DNA of 10,790 nt from contig JAEYUX010000126.1 of NCBI GenBank assembly GCA_023432235.1, positions 1 through 10,790 on the forward strand, written 5' to 3'. The position numbers and the translations under genes were made by a program. The DNA is from Actinomycetes bacterium. GTDB lineage: Bacteria; Actinomycetota; Actinomycetes; Actinomycetales; Demequinaceae. The notes below the pieces were generated by a model, which did no database searches, had not been told where the DNA came from, and saw nothing but the letters and a program-made list of their open reading frames with translations. This document shows, one piece after another, positions 1 to 7,069 of the stretch (its first letter is position 1; the number at the start of each line of letters is the position of its first letter).

Positions 1-2137
1 CGTCGGCGGCACACACCACGAACCGCACGCGATCCTCGGCCCGCACGTCGAGGACGGCGCGGTGGTGATCCGGGTGATCCGGCCCTTGGCCAAAACGGTC
101 GATATCGAGACTCTCGACGGCACGTTCTCGGCGACTCATATTGATGGTGGACTCTGGCAAGCCGTGGTCCCTGGCGACGAGGTGCCCGACTACCGGGTGC
201 ACGTGGCATATGACGATGCCGTTCACGTGACAGATGACCCGTACCGCTTTCTGCCAACTCTTGGCGAGCTGGACCTCCACCTCATTCGTGAGGGGCGCCA
301 CGAGAGGCTATGGGAAGCGCTCGGTGCACACGTTCGCTCCTTCCCGTCCGTGCTCGGCGACGTTCACGGCACCTCCTTTGCCGTGTGGGCACCCAATGCG
401 CGAGCCGTCCGAGTGATCGGCAGCTTCAATCACTGGCAGGGCCGCGAACACGCAATGAGGTCACTCGGCTCGTCAGGAGTGTGGGAGCTCTTCATTCCGG
501 GCATCGGCGACGGCGCGACGTACAAGTACGAGATCTTGGGCAAGGACGGCCACTGGAAGCAACAGGCTGATCCGATGGCCCGGCGCACTGAGGTCCCTCC
601 CCACACTGCGTCAATTGTCACCGAATCCGCCTACGTGTGGGGCGACGACGATTGGCTCGAGGCACGTGCCGGGCGATCCGCGCACAACACCGCCATGTCG
701 GTATACGAAGTGCACCTTGCCTCGTGGACCCAAGGACTCGGCTACCGCGAACTTGCCGAGCGCCTTATCCCGTACGTCAAGGAGCTCGGCTTCACCCACC
801 TTGAGCTGATGCCCGTCATGGAGCATCCCTTCGGTGGTTCGTGGGGCTACCAGGTGACGTCGTACTACGCCCCCACCGCCCGTTTTGGTGAGCCCGACGA
901 CCTCAAGTACTTCATCGATGAAGCCCACAAAGCTGGCCTTGGCATCATCCTCGACTGGGTGCCCGGACACTTTCCCAAGGACGAGTGGGCGCTCGGCCGC
1001 TTTGACGGCACTCCGTTGTACGAACACCCTGACCCGCTCCGTGGTGAACAGCCCGATTGGGGAACGTTCATCTTTGACTATGGGCGCCCTGAGGTCCGCA
1101 ACTTCCTTGTGGCCAACGCACTGTATTGGCTGCAGGAGTATCACGCGGACGGTTTGCGAGTTGATGCCGTCGCATCGATGCTCTACCTCGACTACTCGCG
1201 AGAGGCGGGCCAATGGCGGCCCAATATCCACGGGGGCCGAGAAAACCTCGACGCGATCGCTTTTCTCCAGGAGACCAACGCGGTCGCCTACCGCAACGTC
1301 CCTGGCGTCGTGATGATTGCCGAAGAGTCAACCGCATGGCCGGGCGTGACAGCGCCAACCGACGCGGGCGGACTTGGCTTTGGCCTCAAGTGGAATATGG
1401 GCTGGATGAACGACACCTTGCGGTACGTGTCAGAAGAGCCCATCCACCGCTCCTACCATCACCACACCGTCACGTTCTCGCTCATGTACGCCTTCTCTGA
1501 GCACTTCATGCTTCCCCTGTCGCATGACGAAGTAGTGCATGGGAAGGGTTCCCTCTACGACCGCATGCCGGGCGACCACTGGCAGCGCATTGCCGGTCTG
1601 CGAACGCTGTACGCCTATCAATGGGCGCATCCAGGCAAGAAGCTGCTCTTCATGGGTGGCGAGTTTGGCCAGGTCGCCGAATGGTCGGAGGGCAGGTCAC
1701 TTGACTGGTGGCACACAGACGATGTGCTCCATGACGGACTCCGCCGGCTCGTGCGCGATCTCAACCGGGTCTACACCGAGTGCCCCGCCCTGTGGCAGTG
1801 CGATAACAGCGCCGACGCTTTCCGCTGGATTGACGCCGATGACGCCGCTCACAACACGCTTTCCTTTGTGCGTTACGACTCCCAAGGCGAGCCCATTGTT
1901 GTTGCCGTGAACTTCGCGGGCGTGCCTCACGAGGGCTATCGCCTCGCGTTTCCGCACCCGGGCCCGTGGGACGAGGTCCTCAATACCGACGCGACGGCGT
2001 ACGGCGGCTCCGGCGTCGGCAACTTGGGCCGAGTCGAGGCGACGCGTCACCCCGCGAAGGGCTTTGAAGCGTCGGCCCAGGTGAGGCTTCCTCCGCTGGG
2101 CGCCGTGTACTTCCGCCCCGCGGCAGAATCTTCCTAG
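1..2137 (+). CDS. glgB: 1,4-alpha-glucan branching enzyme GlgB, 5' partial
   Basis: GlgB cuts an alpha-1,4-glucan chain and reattaches it through an alpha-1,6 bond, making branches in cytosolic glycogen. The reading frame is open from base 2 with GlgB-like residues (GTHHEPHAILGPH), so the gene starts outside the window; by comparison with the usual ~730 residues about 20 more are missing. Counting from the GTG at 62, a CBM48-type beta-sandwich lies at ~100-160 (FAVWAPNA, SFNHW) and a GH13 barrel at ~210-560. All four GH13 regions are present: DWVPGHFP (298-305), GLRVDAVASM with nucleophile D368, AEEST with acid/base E421, and LSHDEVVHGK with D489. Their spacing equals that of E. coli D405/E458/D526. 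A beta-sandwich C-terminal domain follows to 691. The TAG stop overlaps the stop of the convergent thioredoxin/TPR gene. Identification is secure; it is intact apart from the window edge. Confidence 0.97.
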   Translation, partial: VGGTHHEPHAILGPHVEDGAVVIRVIRPLAKTVDIETLDGTFSATHIDGGLWQAVVPGDEVPDYRVHVAYDDAVHVTDDPYRFLPTLGELDLHLIREGRHERLWEALGAHVRSFPSVLGDVHGTSFAVWAPNARAVRVIGSFNHWQGREHAMRSLGSSGVWELFIPGIGDGATYKYEILGKDGHWKQQADPMARRTEVPPHTASIVTESAYVWGDDDWLEARAGRSAHNTAMSVYEVHLASWTQGLGYRELAERLIPYVKELGFTHLELMPVMEHPFGGSWGYQVTSYYAPTARFGEPDDLKYFIDEAHKAGLGIILDWVPGHFPKDEWALGRFDGTPLYEHPDPLRGEQPDWGTFIFDYGRPEVRNFLVANALYWLQEYHADGLRVDAVASMLYLDYSREAGQWRPNIHGGRENLDAIAFLQETNAVAYRNVPGVVMIAEESTAWPGVTAPTDAGGLGFGLKWNMGWMNDTLRYVSEEPIHRSYHHHTVTFSLMYAFSEHFMLPLSHDEVVHGKGSLYDRMPGDHWQRIAGLRTLYAYQWAHPGKKLLFMGGEFGQVAEWSEGRSLDWWHTDDVLHDGLRRLVRDLNRVYTECPALWQCDNSADAFRWIDADDAAHNTLSFVRYDSQGEPIVVAVNFAGVPHEGYRLAFPHPGPWDEVLNTDATAYGGSGVGNLGRVEATRHPAKGFEASAQVRLPPLGAVYFRPAAESS

Positions 2138-3030
2138 TACAGAAGACTCGCGAGGCGCTGGCGCGCGCTGACGACGCGCGCGTCAGCAGGTCCGATGATC
2201 TCGAAGAGCTCGACGAGGCGTTGGCGCACCTCATCACGCTCATCCGCCGCGAGCCGCGCAATGAGGTCAAGCAACCGATCGAAGGCATCGGCAACGGCGC
2301 CTCCGAGGACATCGAGGTCAGCGACCGCCATGTTCGCTGCGGCATCCTCCGGGTGTTCTGCCGCCGCCTTGCGAACCTCGGTCGGATCGACGTCACGGTT
2401 ACGAGCGAGCAGAGCGACCTGAGCGCGGCCGGCCTTCGCGTCAGCATCCCGAGGGTTTTCCTTGAGCGCCTTGTCATAGGCCGCGATCGCTGCCTCAAAG
2501 TCATCCCGATCGATCGCGTCAATCGCTTCCTGATGCAATGGCGGCAAGGGAGCTTCGGGTGCTTCTGCGGGGCCGCCTTCGCCAGCGTCGGGGAGCGCCA
2601 TCCCTGCTTGGCGGGCCACGTCGATCACTTGGCTGATCACATCGCGAAGCTGGTCGTCCTCCGGGGCACCCTGGAACAACGGGGCAGGACGTCCACCAAG
2701 AATCGCGAGCATCGCCGGCACCGCGTTCACCTGGAAAGCCTGCGCGATCTGCGGATGCAGTTCCACGTCCACCGTTGCGAACGTCACGGCATCGCCATAC
2801 TCGGCGAGAATCGCAGCAACCCGCGACTCCAGGTCCGCGCATTGAGGCGCTCGCGCCGAACACAGCAACACAAAGACCGGCCTTGACACCGAGCTTTGAA
2901 TGATCTCGTTGGCGTTCGCCTCCGTCAGCTCAACCGTGTTGCCCGGCGATTGCGCGCGACGTTGGGACGCCTCCTTCGCAGCGGATAGCGCTGCCAAATC
3001 CACGGCTCCACTGAACGGGACGCTCGTCAT
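2134..3030 (-). CDS. Thioredoxin-fold/TPR protein, YbbN/CnoX-like co-chaperone
   Basis: A 298-residue cytosolic protein with no signal peptide. Residues ~31-140 look like a thioredoxin fold: VTFATVDVE strand, then VNAVPAM with the cis-Pro at P105. The active-site slot reads A61-P-Q-C64, so the first catalytic Cys and the usual preceding Trp are absent; C57 is the only other Cys. An acidic Pro/Ala/Glu linker (~148-165) leads to TPR-like helices (~166-298), including DFEAAIAAYDKALKENP. This is the YbbN/CnoX layout; E. coli CnoX also lacks the first Cys and works as a holdase that passes substrates to GroEL/DnaK. That role here is inferred from the family. The ATG at 3030 was chosen because GAGGAGG lies 9 bases upstream; the open frame upstream to 3147 is inside the preceding gene and not protein-like. 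It is third in an operon, 25 bases after the lipoprotein gene. Its TAG stop shares CTAG with the glgB stop. Confidence 0.88.
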   Translation of the reverse strand: MTSVPFSGAVDLAALSAAKEASQRRAQSPGNTVELTEANANEIIQSSVSRPVFVLLCSARAPQCADLESRVAAILAEYGDAVTFATVDVELHPQIAQAFQVNAVPAMLAILGGRPAPLFQGAPEDDQLRDVISQVIDVARQAGMALPDAGEGGPAEAPEAPLPPLHQEAIDAIDRDDFEAAIAAYDKALKENPRDADAKAGRAQVALLARNRDVDPTEVRKAAAEHPEDAAANMAVADLDVLGGAVADAFDRLLDLIARLAADERDEVRQRLVELFEIIGPADARVVSARQRLASLLY

Positions 3031-3055
3031 CGCGTATGACCTCCTCGGGGCTTGC

Positions 3056-4027
3056 TCATTCGGGCTTGACTGACACCAAGTGGTGCTCTGCGGCGACAAC
3101 GCCAGGCAGTTGACCCTTGCCAGGCGCAGGCACCGACAACACCACAAGGTCGCGATATGTGTACGTCACCTTGGTGCTGAGCGAACCCTCGAGCAGCGGC
3201 GAGTCGTGCGCCGAAAGCGACAACGTGGCACCACTCACCGAGAACGAGGAACTGATGAGCACCGGCGCGATCACCAGTGCGCCACCGTCACCCGTTGACA
3301 ACACGAACGTGTTGGCGATGTCCGGCTGCACGGTGTCAACATACGCACCACCGGCTTGCGATGCGGCAGACGACAACGACTCGCGAGCAGTGAACAACTG
3401 CTGGGCGTACGTGTCGGGAGCAAAGGTCGCTGCCGCCTCGCTGTCAGGGCCCTGGCGCAAGTATTCGAGGTAACCCTCGAGCGCTGCACGCGGCGATGGA
3501 TCCACACCCGACTCCCCCAGCGGCAGCTGCGTCGCACCATCAACGTCGCCCGGCATCGCGGGGACTGTGGCGCCAGGAATCATGTGCGCCCATCCACGCA
3601 GCTCGTACGGCGAACGCACGTCGTCCTGAACCCATACGTAGATGACAGGCGTGAGGTTGTCCTCTGGGGCCACGGACACGGCGGCAAGGACTCGTGGCCA
3701 CGTGGTCGCATTCGACACGTAGATACGTTGCATCGAACTCGGCAGAGATGAGGGCGCCTCTTCAGCAACGGCTGCCGACACCTTGTATTCGGCGGCGCGC
3801 ACGAGAGCAGCATCCCCACCGACTCGCGGCGCAAGCAACGTGGCATCGCCAGCACGGTCCGCCTTCGCAAGCGTTGCAAAGGTTTCCTCGACAATCGCCG
3901 ACGCCATTGTCTCGTCGAGCGCCGCCCGCGCCTCTGCCGTGGGCGTCGTCTCCACCTGGGGCGGATCCGCGGCACAGCCCGCGAGCACCAAGGCAGCAGC
4001 GAGGCCCGCAATCATGACGCGCTTCAT
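3056..4027 (-). CDS. Putative lipoprotein of unknown function
   Basis: A 323-residue protein starting with a classic lipoprotein signal: MKRVM, a hydrophobic run of Ala/Leu/Val, then lipobox L15-A-G-C18. It should be cleaved before C18, lipidated and anchored on the outer face of the cytoplasmic membrane. The mature part has no further membrane segment. It begins with an Ala/Glu-rich helical stretch (~30-85) and then strand-rich sequence (VIYVWVQDD, LVVLSVPAPGKG). I do not recognise the family with certainty; the pattern of helix, EYKVSAA and a late tyrosine-rich strand recalls the actinobacterial lipoprotein domain DUF8094, from memory only. The ATG overlaps the TGA of the upstream membrane-protein gene as ATGA, and a strong SD (AGGAGGTGG, 4031-4039) sits inside that gene's last codons. 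Translational coupling and a shared process with the membrane protein are likely (inference). Confidence 0.85.
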   Translation of the reverse strand: MKRVMIAGLAAALVLAGCAADPPQVETTPTAEARAALDETMASAIVEETFATLAKADRAGDATLLAPRVGGDAALVRAAEYKVSAAVAEEAPSSLPSSMQRIYVSNATTWPRVLAAVSVAPEDNLTPVIYVWVQDDVRSPYELRGWAHMIPGATVPAMPGDVDGATQLPLGESGVDPSPRAALEGYLEYLRQGPDSEAAATFAPDTYAQQLFTARESLSSAASQAGGAYVDTVQPDIANTFVLSTGDGGALVIAPVLISSSFSVSGATLSLSAHDSPLLEGSLSTKVTYTYRDLVVLSVPAPGKGQLPGVVAAEHHLVSVKPE

Positions 4028-4947
4028 GCGCCACCTCCTGTAGGCCGTGAGGAGTCGATGGTGGGCACCGTGCCCGTATCTGTCTCGTCGAGAAGCACCT
4101 CAGGCAAGGTCGAACCCGCGAGGCGCCTTTCGCGCCGCGAGCCCGGACGCGGAGGGTTCGCCGCGACCCCTGACCGTTTGCGCTGCCACGTCTCGACGCG
4201 TGCCTGAATTGGGCGGATGTCGACGAGACCGGACAAGGCCGCCACCACGCCGAGGAGAGCGAGAGCACCGCCCACCCACATCATCGGACTGATCCACTCG
4301 TCATTCACATCGCGGACCGCGTAGAACTCAACCGACTCAAGGTTGTCGCCTGTCTCGTCGAAAACGACGAGCGTCTCTCCGGCCGCAACCGTCGCACCCG
4401 TCACAACGACGCGCGACTCACCCCGCCACGAGTGTCGCCACAGATCATTTGAGCCGTAGTCATACAACTGCTCCGTTTCGTCCGCGCTTGGCGCGGGGCT
4501 TGGCGATGCCTCGCCATCGCCCGCGGCATCCGTCGCAGCGTCCTCGGTGGTGGCGTCGGCGGCTGCAGCGTCGTCCGTGGGCGCGCCACTCGGGTCCGGG
4601 CTGGGACTCGGCGCGACAGAGGGCGTCGTGATGCGCGTGCCAGTGCGCGTCGCGAGCTCGTCCCAGTCCACGTAACCCAGCACGTACGTCGCCGAGTGGC
4701 GCTTGAGCCATGCCTCCGCGTCTACGGGCCGCGCCGTGTTGGCATCGAGCGCCCCTGCGCCGTTAATGGCAATCCGCTCGATACCAGGCAGTGCGAGGAC
4801 CTCAGGACCAAGCACCACAACGGGAGTGTCAAGGCTCTGCTGGGTGACAACCTCACGGTCGTCGCGGACCGCCGAAGCGACCCAGCCCGTAAGGAACATC
4901 ACCAAGCCCAACACACCCGCGATGATCGCTGTGGTGCGCAATGTCAC
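4024..4947 (-). CDS. Two-pass membrane protein with low-complexity outer linker
   Basis: A 307-residue protein of unknown function. Membrane segment 1 spans ~7-27 (IIAGVLGLVMFLTGWVASAV) and segment 2 ~219-242. The Arg-rich tail after segment 2 (RKR, RRERR) predicts a cytoplasmic C-terminus, leaving residues ~28-218 outside the membrane. That outer part holds a folded-looking N-terminal portion (~31-108), a 50-residue Pro/Ser/Ala/Thr/Asp-rich linker (~109-158) and a second portion (~159-215) rich in strands (SRVVVTGATVAAGETLVVF). The start is the GTG at 4947, with GGAGG at 4955-4959 spaced 7 bases; an ATG at 4952 is out of frame and stops after two codons. It is first in an operon with the lipoprotein and CnoX-like genes and diverges from the coiled-coil gene. 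The paired extracytoplasmic products suggest an envelope role, which is inference; I do not recognise the family. Confidence 0.85.
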   Translation of the reverse strand: MTLRTTAIIAGVLGLVMFLTGWVASAVRDDREVVTQQSLDTPVVVLGPEVLALPGIERIAINGAGALDANTARPVDAEAWLKRHSATYVLGYVDWDELATRTGTRITTPSVAPSPSPDPSGAPTDDAAAADATTEDAATDAAGDGEASPSPAPSADETEQLYDYGSNDLWRHSWRGESRVVVTGATVAAGETLVVFDETGDNLESVEFYAVRDVNDEWISPMMWVGGALALLGVVAALSGLVDIRPIQARVETWQRKRSGVAANPPRPGSRRERRLAGSTLPEVLLDETDTGTVPTIDSSRPTGGGA

Positions 4948-4954
4948 GTCATTT

Positions 4955-4959
4955 CCTCC
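4955..4959 (-). promoter_or_regulatory. Ribosome binding site deciding the GTG start at 4947
   Basis: On the minus strand GGAGG lies 7 bases before the GTG. The nearby ATG (4952-4950) is only 2 bases from GGAGG and reads ATG-ACG-TGA, so it cannot start this protein. Confidence 0.75.
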
Positions 4960-4974
4960 GAATCGTCGGCGTAC

Positions 4975-4980
4975 AGTCTA
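4975..4980 (-). promoter_or_regulatory. Probable -10 element of the membrane protein/lipoprotein/CnoX-like operon
   Basis: On the minus strand TAGACT fits the TANNNT consensus of housekeeping sigma factors. A weak -35 candidate (GGGACC, 5002-4997) lies 16 bases upstream. Transcription would start near 4968, giving a leader of about 20 bases that contains the GGAGG site. This is called by position and motif only. Confidence 0.35.
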
Positions 4981-5013
4981 GGAGACAACGCACAAGGGTC
5001 CCCAGTTGTGGCT

Positions 5014-5042
5014 TTGTATGCGTACGCGCGCACGGCTAATGT
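5014..5042 (+). promoter_or_regulatory. Candidate promoter of the coiled-coil gene
   Basis: TAATGT (5037-5042) fits the TANNNT -10 pattern, and TTGTAT (5014-5019) is a weak -35 with a 17-base spacer. Transcription would begin near 5049, leaving a leader of about 27 bases with the GAGGAG SD. The spacer contains the 8-base palindrome GCGTACGC (5020-5027). This promoter would be divergent from the minus-strand one in the same 128-base gap. Confidence 0.3.
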
Positions 5043-5064
5043 TGTGTGGCTGAGGTCCAGCGAT

Positions 5065-5070
5065 GAGGAG
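5065..5070 (+). promoter_or_regulatory. Ribosome binding site of the DivIVA-domain gene
   Basis: GAGGAG sits 5 bases before the ATG at 5076 and supports that start. Confidence 0.7.
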
Positions 5071-5075
5071 AACCG

Positions 5076-7064
5076 ATGGCCGACGAGAACCTGCCCTTCC
5101 CTGTCGCGATGCGCGGCTACGACCGCGATGCGGTCGCTGCTCACCTGATGAGGCTCGAGGAGTCTCTCGCATCGGCGCAACAGGAAGCCGAGCAGGCGCG
5201 GACCGAGGCCGCCCAGGCGAACCAGCGTCTCGACGAGCTCCAGAAGAATGCCTCTGAGTCCGACCAGCCCACGTACAAGGGTCTCGGCGCGCGCGTTGAG
5301 CACCTGTTGCGTTCCGCCGAAGAGCAGTCGGCCGATGTCGTCAACCGCGCGAACACGCACGCGCAGGACACGATCGCACGAGCCAACGTTGCCGCACAGC
5401 AGCTGCGCGCACGCGCCGACAACGAAGTCTCCGAGATCCTCACTCAGAGCCGCCGTGAGGCGGAAGAGATCAAGACGGCAGCCGAAGCGGCCGCGCTGCT
5501 CACCCGTGAGGCATCAGAGCGACAGGCCCAGGAGCTCGTTGCGAAGGCGACCCGCGAGGCGGAGCGCATCGCCGCGCAAACGGACGCGGAAGTTGCGGAA
5601 AAGCGCACGGGAGCCGAGCGTGAAGTGCATTCGCTCCGCGCCACCGTTGAGCGCGAGGTGACCGAACTGCGGGTCTCGGCGCAACGCGAAGCGACGGAAC
5701 TCGTCGACACTGCCCGGGGCGAGGCGGAGCGGACAGTGGCCGCCGCCAACGCCGAGGCCCAGCGCCTCCAGGCCGAAGCTGAGCAGGCACTCGCAGCGGC
5801 GCGCGGTGAGGCCGAGCGACTTGAACGCGAAGCGGCCGAGAAGCGTGAAGTCGCCCAGTCCGAGGCCGAGGCGATTGTTGAGAGGGCCCAGGACCAGGCA
5901 ACTGCTCTGCAGCGTGAGGCCGCAGCAATTCGGGCCGACGCCGACAAGCAGGCTGCCACGACAATCTCGGCGGCCCGACGCGAGGCGGAAGCGCTGCGCG
6001 CCGAGACCGAGCGTGCGGCGACGGAGCGCACCGCAGAGGCCGATCGCTACGCCGCGGCGAAGATCGCGGAAGCGGACGAGTATGCGGACACGACGGCGAA
6101 GGAAGCGGACCAGTACCACGCCGCCAAGGTGGCCGAGGCGGATCAATACGCGGACACCACCGCCAAAGAGGCGGACCGCTATCACGCAGGCAAGCTTTCC
6201 GAGGCAGATCAATACCTCGCCGCGCGCACGACGGAGGCCGACCAGTACCACGCCTCCACCGTCGCGGACGCTGATCAGTACGACACTGACACGCGCGCGG
6301 CCGCCGACCACTACGCCACACAGACGCGTCAGCGCGCTGATAACGACACGGCAGATCTGCGCAAGCGTGCGCAAACTGACGTCACGGCACTGCGTGCCCA
6401 AGCCAATGCCGAGCTCAAGGCGCTGCGTGAGCAGACCGAGGCAGAGGCACACAACACGACGGCCGCAGCTCAGGCTGAGGCCAATGCGCTCCTTGACAAG
6501 GCCACGTCAGAGGCGGAGCGCCTGCGCAACGAGGCCCACGCTGAGGCCGAGGCTGCGAGCGAAGAGGCCCGCCGTACCCGCGAGGACCTCCAGATTGAGA
6601 TCGCCCAGCGTCGTGAGGCTGCCGAGCGCGAGCTGACGGACCGGCATGCGTCGGTCAAGGCCGAGACCGAGGCAATGGTCGCCGACGCGAAGGCACGCGC
6701 AAACGAGGCCGAAGCACAGCTAGCGGAAGCGCTTGAGCGCGCCGAGCAGGCACGCCGCGATGCAGAAGAGCACGCTCGAACGCTGCTGAGCAACGCACGC
6801 CACAACGCAGATGACATCGTGTCGGGGGCTCGCGAGCATGCGGAAACGATCATTTCCGAGGCCGTGACGGACGCGGAGCGCGAGCGCGCCCTTGCGAACA
6901 AGGAAGTGGCGGAGCTCAATCAGCAGCGCGAGTCGATTACTGCATACCTCGATGAACTGCGCACCTTGCTCGCTGCCGATCCTGTCCAGAACCTCGCCGC
7001 CGCGTCCAAGCTCGCCAAGGCGCACGCTGACAAGGACGCCAAGCGCGCGGACGAAGCCGAGTAG
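5076..7064 (+). CDS. DivIVA-domain long coiled-coil (Scy/FilP-like) scaffold protein
   Basis: A 662-residue protein that is almost all coiled coil. Residues 8-31 (FPVAMRGYDRDAV...) match the DivIVA N-terminal membrane-targeting region. A Pro-containing break (~57-66) precedes LGARVEHLLRSAEEQ, as in the actinobacterial Scy/'cellulose-binding' family. From ~125 to ~610 the sequence is Ala/Glu/Arg-rich and repeats every 11 residues rather than 7. It has no Cys, no Trp, one Phe (F8) and 12 Tyr, nine of them evenly spaced at 325-413. The C-terminus (~611-635, with AYLDELRTLLAADP) resembles the end of the same family. The usual divIVA/wag31 is near ftsZ and much shorter, so this is probably an additional member. 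Family knowledge suggests a cytoskeletal scaffold at poles or septa; the exact role is inferred. The start has a good SD, and the next gene begins 5 bases after the TAG. Confidence 0.9.
   Translation: MADENLPFPVAMRGYDRDAVAAHLMRLEESLASAQQEAEQARTEAAQANQRLDELQKNASESDQPTYKGLGARVEHLLRSAEEQSADVVNRANTHAQDTIARANVAAQQLRARADNEVSEILTQSRREAEEIKTAAEAAALLTREASERQAQELVAKATREAERIAAQTDAEVAEKRTGAEREVHSLRATVEREVTELRVSAQREATELVDTARGEAERTVAAANAEAQRLQAEAEQALAAARGEAERLEREAAEKREVAQSEAEAIVERAQDQATALQREAAAIRADADKQAATTISAARREAEALRAETERAATERTAEADRYAAAKIAEADEYADTTAKEADQYHAAKVAEADQYADTTAKEADRYHAGKLSEADQYLAARTTEADQYHASTVADADQYDTDTRAAADHYATQTRQRADNDTADLRKRAQTDVTALRAQANAELKALREQTEAEAHNTTAAAQAEANALLDKATSEAERLRNEAHAEAEAASEEARRTREDLQIEIAQRREAAERELTDRHASVKAETEAMVADAKARANEAEAQLAEALERAEQARRDAEEHARTLLSNARHNADDIVSGAREHAETIISEAVTDAERERALANKEVAELNQQRESITAYLDELRTLLAADPVQNLAAASKLAKAHADKDAKRADEAE
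6036..6332 (+). repeat. Nine 33-bp tandem repeats coding for EADxY hendecads
   Basis: Residues 321-419 of the coiled-coil protein form nine consecutive 11-residue units starting EADRY, EADEY, EADQY, EADQY, EADRY, EADQY, EADQY, DADQY and AADHY. Tyr falls at 325, 336, 347, 358, 369, 380, 391, 402 and 413. Units 2-3 and 4-5 (6069-6134 and 6135-6200) form a duplicated 22-residue pair, EADxYADTTAK followed by EADxYHAxK. The codons in these copies differ widely although the residues are kept. The flanking coiled coil keeps the 11-residue phase but loses the tyrosine. Confidence 0.9.
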
Positions 7065-7069
7065 CGTCG

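Larger units (their letters stand above)
4948..5075. promoter_or_regulatory. 128-base divergent intergenic region
   Basis: This is the longest gene-free stretch. It serves both the membrane-protein operon (minus) and the coiled-coil gene (plus). Besides the two SD sites and candidate promoters it contains an imperfect inverted repeat, CACAA (4991-4995) and TTGTG (5006-5010), around GGGTCCC. This lies over the -35 area of the minus-strand promoter and could be an operator. No ORF or RNA gene was seen in it. Confidence 0.5.

Noticed and set aside
611..1231. 206-residue antisense frame inside glgB
   Set aside because: It is the complement of highly conserved catalytic GlgB codons, with no recognisable motif.
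62..2137. GTG at 62 as the real start of glgB
   Set aside because: The frame is open to base 2 and the upstream residues match the GlgB N-terminus; the gene is cut by the window edge.
2221..2886. 221-residue plus-strand frame opposite the CnoX-like gene
   Set aside because: It is antisense to a recognisable thioredoxin/TPR gene and its sequence is not protein-like.
2134..3147. Longer form of the CnoX-like protein from 3147
   Set aside because: The extra 39 residues overlap the lipoprotein gene, are Cys/Arg-rich and not family-like, and the ATG at 3030 has a strong SD.
4944..4952. ATG-ACG-TGA mini-ORF overlapping the membrane-protein start, as a regulatory upstream ORF
   Set aside because: It is only 2 bases from the SD and two codons long; probably a chance product of the start context.
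6036..6332. 33-bp periodicity as a CRISPR array or non-coding minisatellite
   Set aside because: The units are contiguous without unique spacers, stay in frame and conserve protein rather than DNA.
5444..6452. Long open frames antisense to the coiled-coil gene
   Set aside because: They are Ser/Arg/Ala-rich mirror images of a GC-rich repetitive coding sequence, with no SD, domain or independent codon pattern.
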